From Actinomycetes bacterium (GTDB lineage Bacteria > Actinomycetota > Actinomycetes > Actinomycetales > Cellulomonadaceae), in assembly GCA_023389545.1 (NCBI GenBank), contig JAEWEI010000247.1:1-7038 (forward strand): a stretch of 7,038 bases of DNA, in the 5' to 3' direction. Shown one piece after another: positions 6,647 through 7,038 of the stretch (position 1 is its first letter; each line of letters begins with the position of its first letter). A program made the position numbers and the translations under genes. Below the pieces are notes generated by a model. That model did not search any database and was not told the DNA's origin. It saw only the letters and a program-made list of their open reading frames with translations.

Positions 6647-6829
6647 TCAGACTGCGAAGGATTCAGCGCACGCCAGAGGGCGGAGTCCTCGTAGTGCATC
6701 CACGACGTCGTTCGAGGCGCGTTCTGGTTGCTTCCACACCGCCGCGAACCCGATGCCGAGGTGACGCGCTACGAGCGGTCCAAGCAGGAATCCGTGCGAC
6801 TCAGTTCCGAGGATGACGGTGGGCTCTGG
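6647..6829 (-). pseudogene. Phosphoribosyltransferase-like fragment
   Basis: The minus strand reads PEPTVILGTESHGFLLGPLV followed by ARHLGIGFAAVWK. This matches the segment of adenine-phosphoribosyltransferase-like enzymes where a beta strand and ExxGFLLG loop lead into a helix and the strand ending VRK. The frame is closed upstream by a TGA (6832-6830), has no usable start, and ends after 60 codons. The PRPP-binding motif expected further along is absent. It is therefore a fragment lacking both ends. It lies just inside the right repeat, on the same strand as the element gene, and may be an old part of the element or a piece of chromosomal sequence picked up with it. Confidence 0.55.
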
Positions 6830-6869
6830 TCATTCTTGGTCCTCGCCGGTCACGTCCCGGCGTTCTCTG

Positions 6870-6907
6870 AATCCGCGGGTCGTGGGTTCGAGCCCCACGG
6901 GGCCCAC
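6870..6907 (+). repeat. Right attachment site (attR-like), copy of tRNA-Lys 3' end
   Basis: This is a perfect 38-base copy of 4473-4510, without the 5' half of a tRNA, so it is not a functional tRNA gene. If integration occurred here, these bases are the displaced original 3' end and the sequence from 6908 is the old chromosomal flank of tRNA-Lys. The final 131 bases (6908-7038) show no clear gene. Confidence 0.85.
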
Positions 6908-7038
6908 GTGACTGGCTTGGCCGGTCGTTGACCTGCACGTTCGAGGCGGCCGCGAGCGGCCTCAGGGCCGCGGCGCCGACGCTGATGTCTGCCGCCTGAC
7001 GGCTTCGGCGCTCCACCGTTGGGCCAGGGGCGCCGCAC

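Larger units (their letters stand above)
6496..6869. other. Upstream region of the element gene, mostly non-coding with remnants
   Basis: These 374 bases lie between the element gene and the right repeat. They hold a possible promoter just upstream of 6495, an imperfect palindrome around GTTAAC (6611-6627), and a phosphoribosyltransferase fragment (6829-6647, minus strand). After that fragment the neighbouring minus frame briefly reads MHYEDSALWRALNPSQSDP (about 6693-6637), which looks protein-like but which I cannot assign. No integrase is hidden here: neither strand has an uninterrupted frame long enough. Confidence 0.5.
4473..6907. mobile_element. Small integrated element at tRNA-Lys, no integrase visible
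   Basis: The element is bounded by a perfect 38-base direct repeat of the tRNA-Lys 3' end; the repeat unit is 2,397 bases from start to start. Inside are one frameshifted minus-strand gene of about 641 codons (6495-4571), a phosphoribosyltransferase fragment (6829-6647), and short non-coding flanks. No tyrosine or serine recombinase, excisionase, relaxase or replication gene could be seen on either strand. It would therefore be non-autonomous and mobilised in trans, or the remnant of a larger island that lost its integrase. The repeats are direct observation; integration is established behaviour for such repeats; passive mobility is inference. Confidence 0.72.

Noticed and set aside
6860..6909. 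A second tRNA gene at the right repeat.
   Set aside because: Only the part from position 37 onward is present; there is no acceptor 5' strand, D arm or anticodon stem 5' strand.
6801..7038. Minus-strand frames crossing the right repeat, including one reading APWGSNPRPADSE.
   Set aside because: This peptide is a well-known artefact of translating the 3' half of a tRNA gene on the opposite strand.
1..7038. CRISPR arrays, rRNA, riboswitches, IS terminal repeats, transposase or integrase genes.
   Set aside because: Looked for on both strands and not seen; the only sizeable repeat is the tRNA-derived 38-base pair.

Overview
The window is GC-rich with strong third-position G/C bias, GTG starts and short purine-rich ribosome binding sites. 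This fits a high-GC actinobacterium; nothing seen fixes the genus. Nearly all calls rest on motif reading, since no database search was possible.

Layout. (1) Bases 1-536 (+) hold the C-terminal part of an MBL-fold metallo-hydrolase whose start lies outside the window. (2) Bases 776-1990 (+) encode a 404-residue protein with a PD-(D/E)XK-type nuclease core (E, GAD, QAK) and a separate C-terminal domain; it is a candidate restriction or defence nuclease. (3) Bases 1991-2653 hold no convincing gene, only possible coding remnants, one resembling the end of a MarR regulator. (4) Three minus-strand loci follow: a small protein with two membrane helices and a PH-like domain (4155-3679), an orphan block of RTX calcium-binding nonapeptides with no N-terminus (3412-3215), and a two-helix membrane protein (3214-2654) whose GTG start directly follows the RTX stop. 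(5) A complete tRNA-Lys(TTT) lies at 4437-4509 (+).

The most notable structure starts at this tRNA. Its 3' part, from anticodon-loop position 37 to one base past the end, is repeated perfectly over 38 bp at 6870-6907. This is the usual footprint of site-specific integration into a tRNA gene, and it defines an element of about 2.4 kb. No integrase or excisionase is visible inside it. The cargo is essentially one minus-strand coding unit (6495-4571): an N-terminal CxxC...CxxC zinc ribbon, a mostly helical middle, an RNKGAH segment matching the R-x4-H signature of HEPN ribonucleases, and a C-terminal region in another frame. The two frames would join into one protein of about 641 residues if a single G were restored near 5230, so the gene looks recently frameshifted, or the sequence has an error there. 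A short phosphoribosyltransferase fragment (6829-6647) lies between this gene and the right repeat.

Overall the window reads as a chromosomal segment with accessory insertions: a solitary candidate nuclease gene next to the MBL gene, decayed fragments, and a very small integrase-less tRNA-Lys element carrying a possible HEPN-type defence gene. The defence roles are inferred from motifs and context only.
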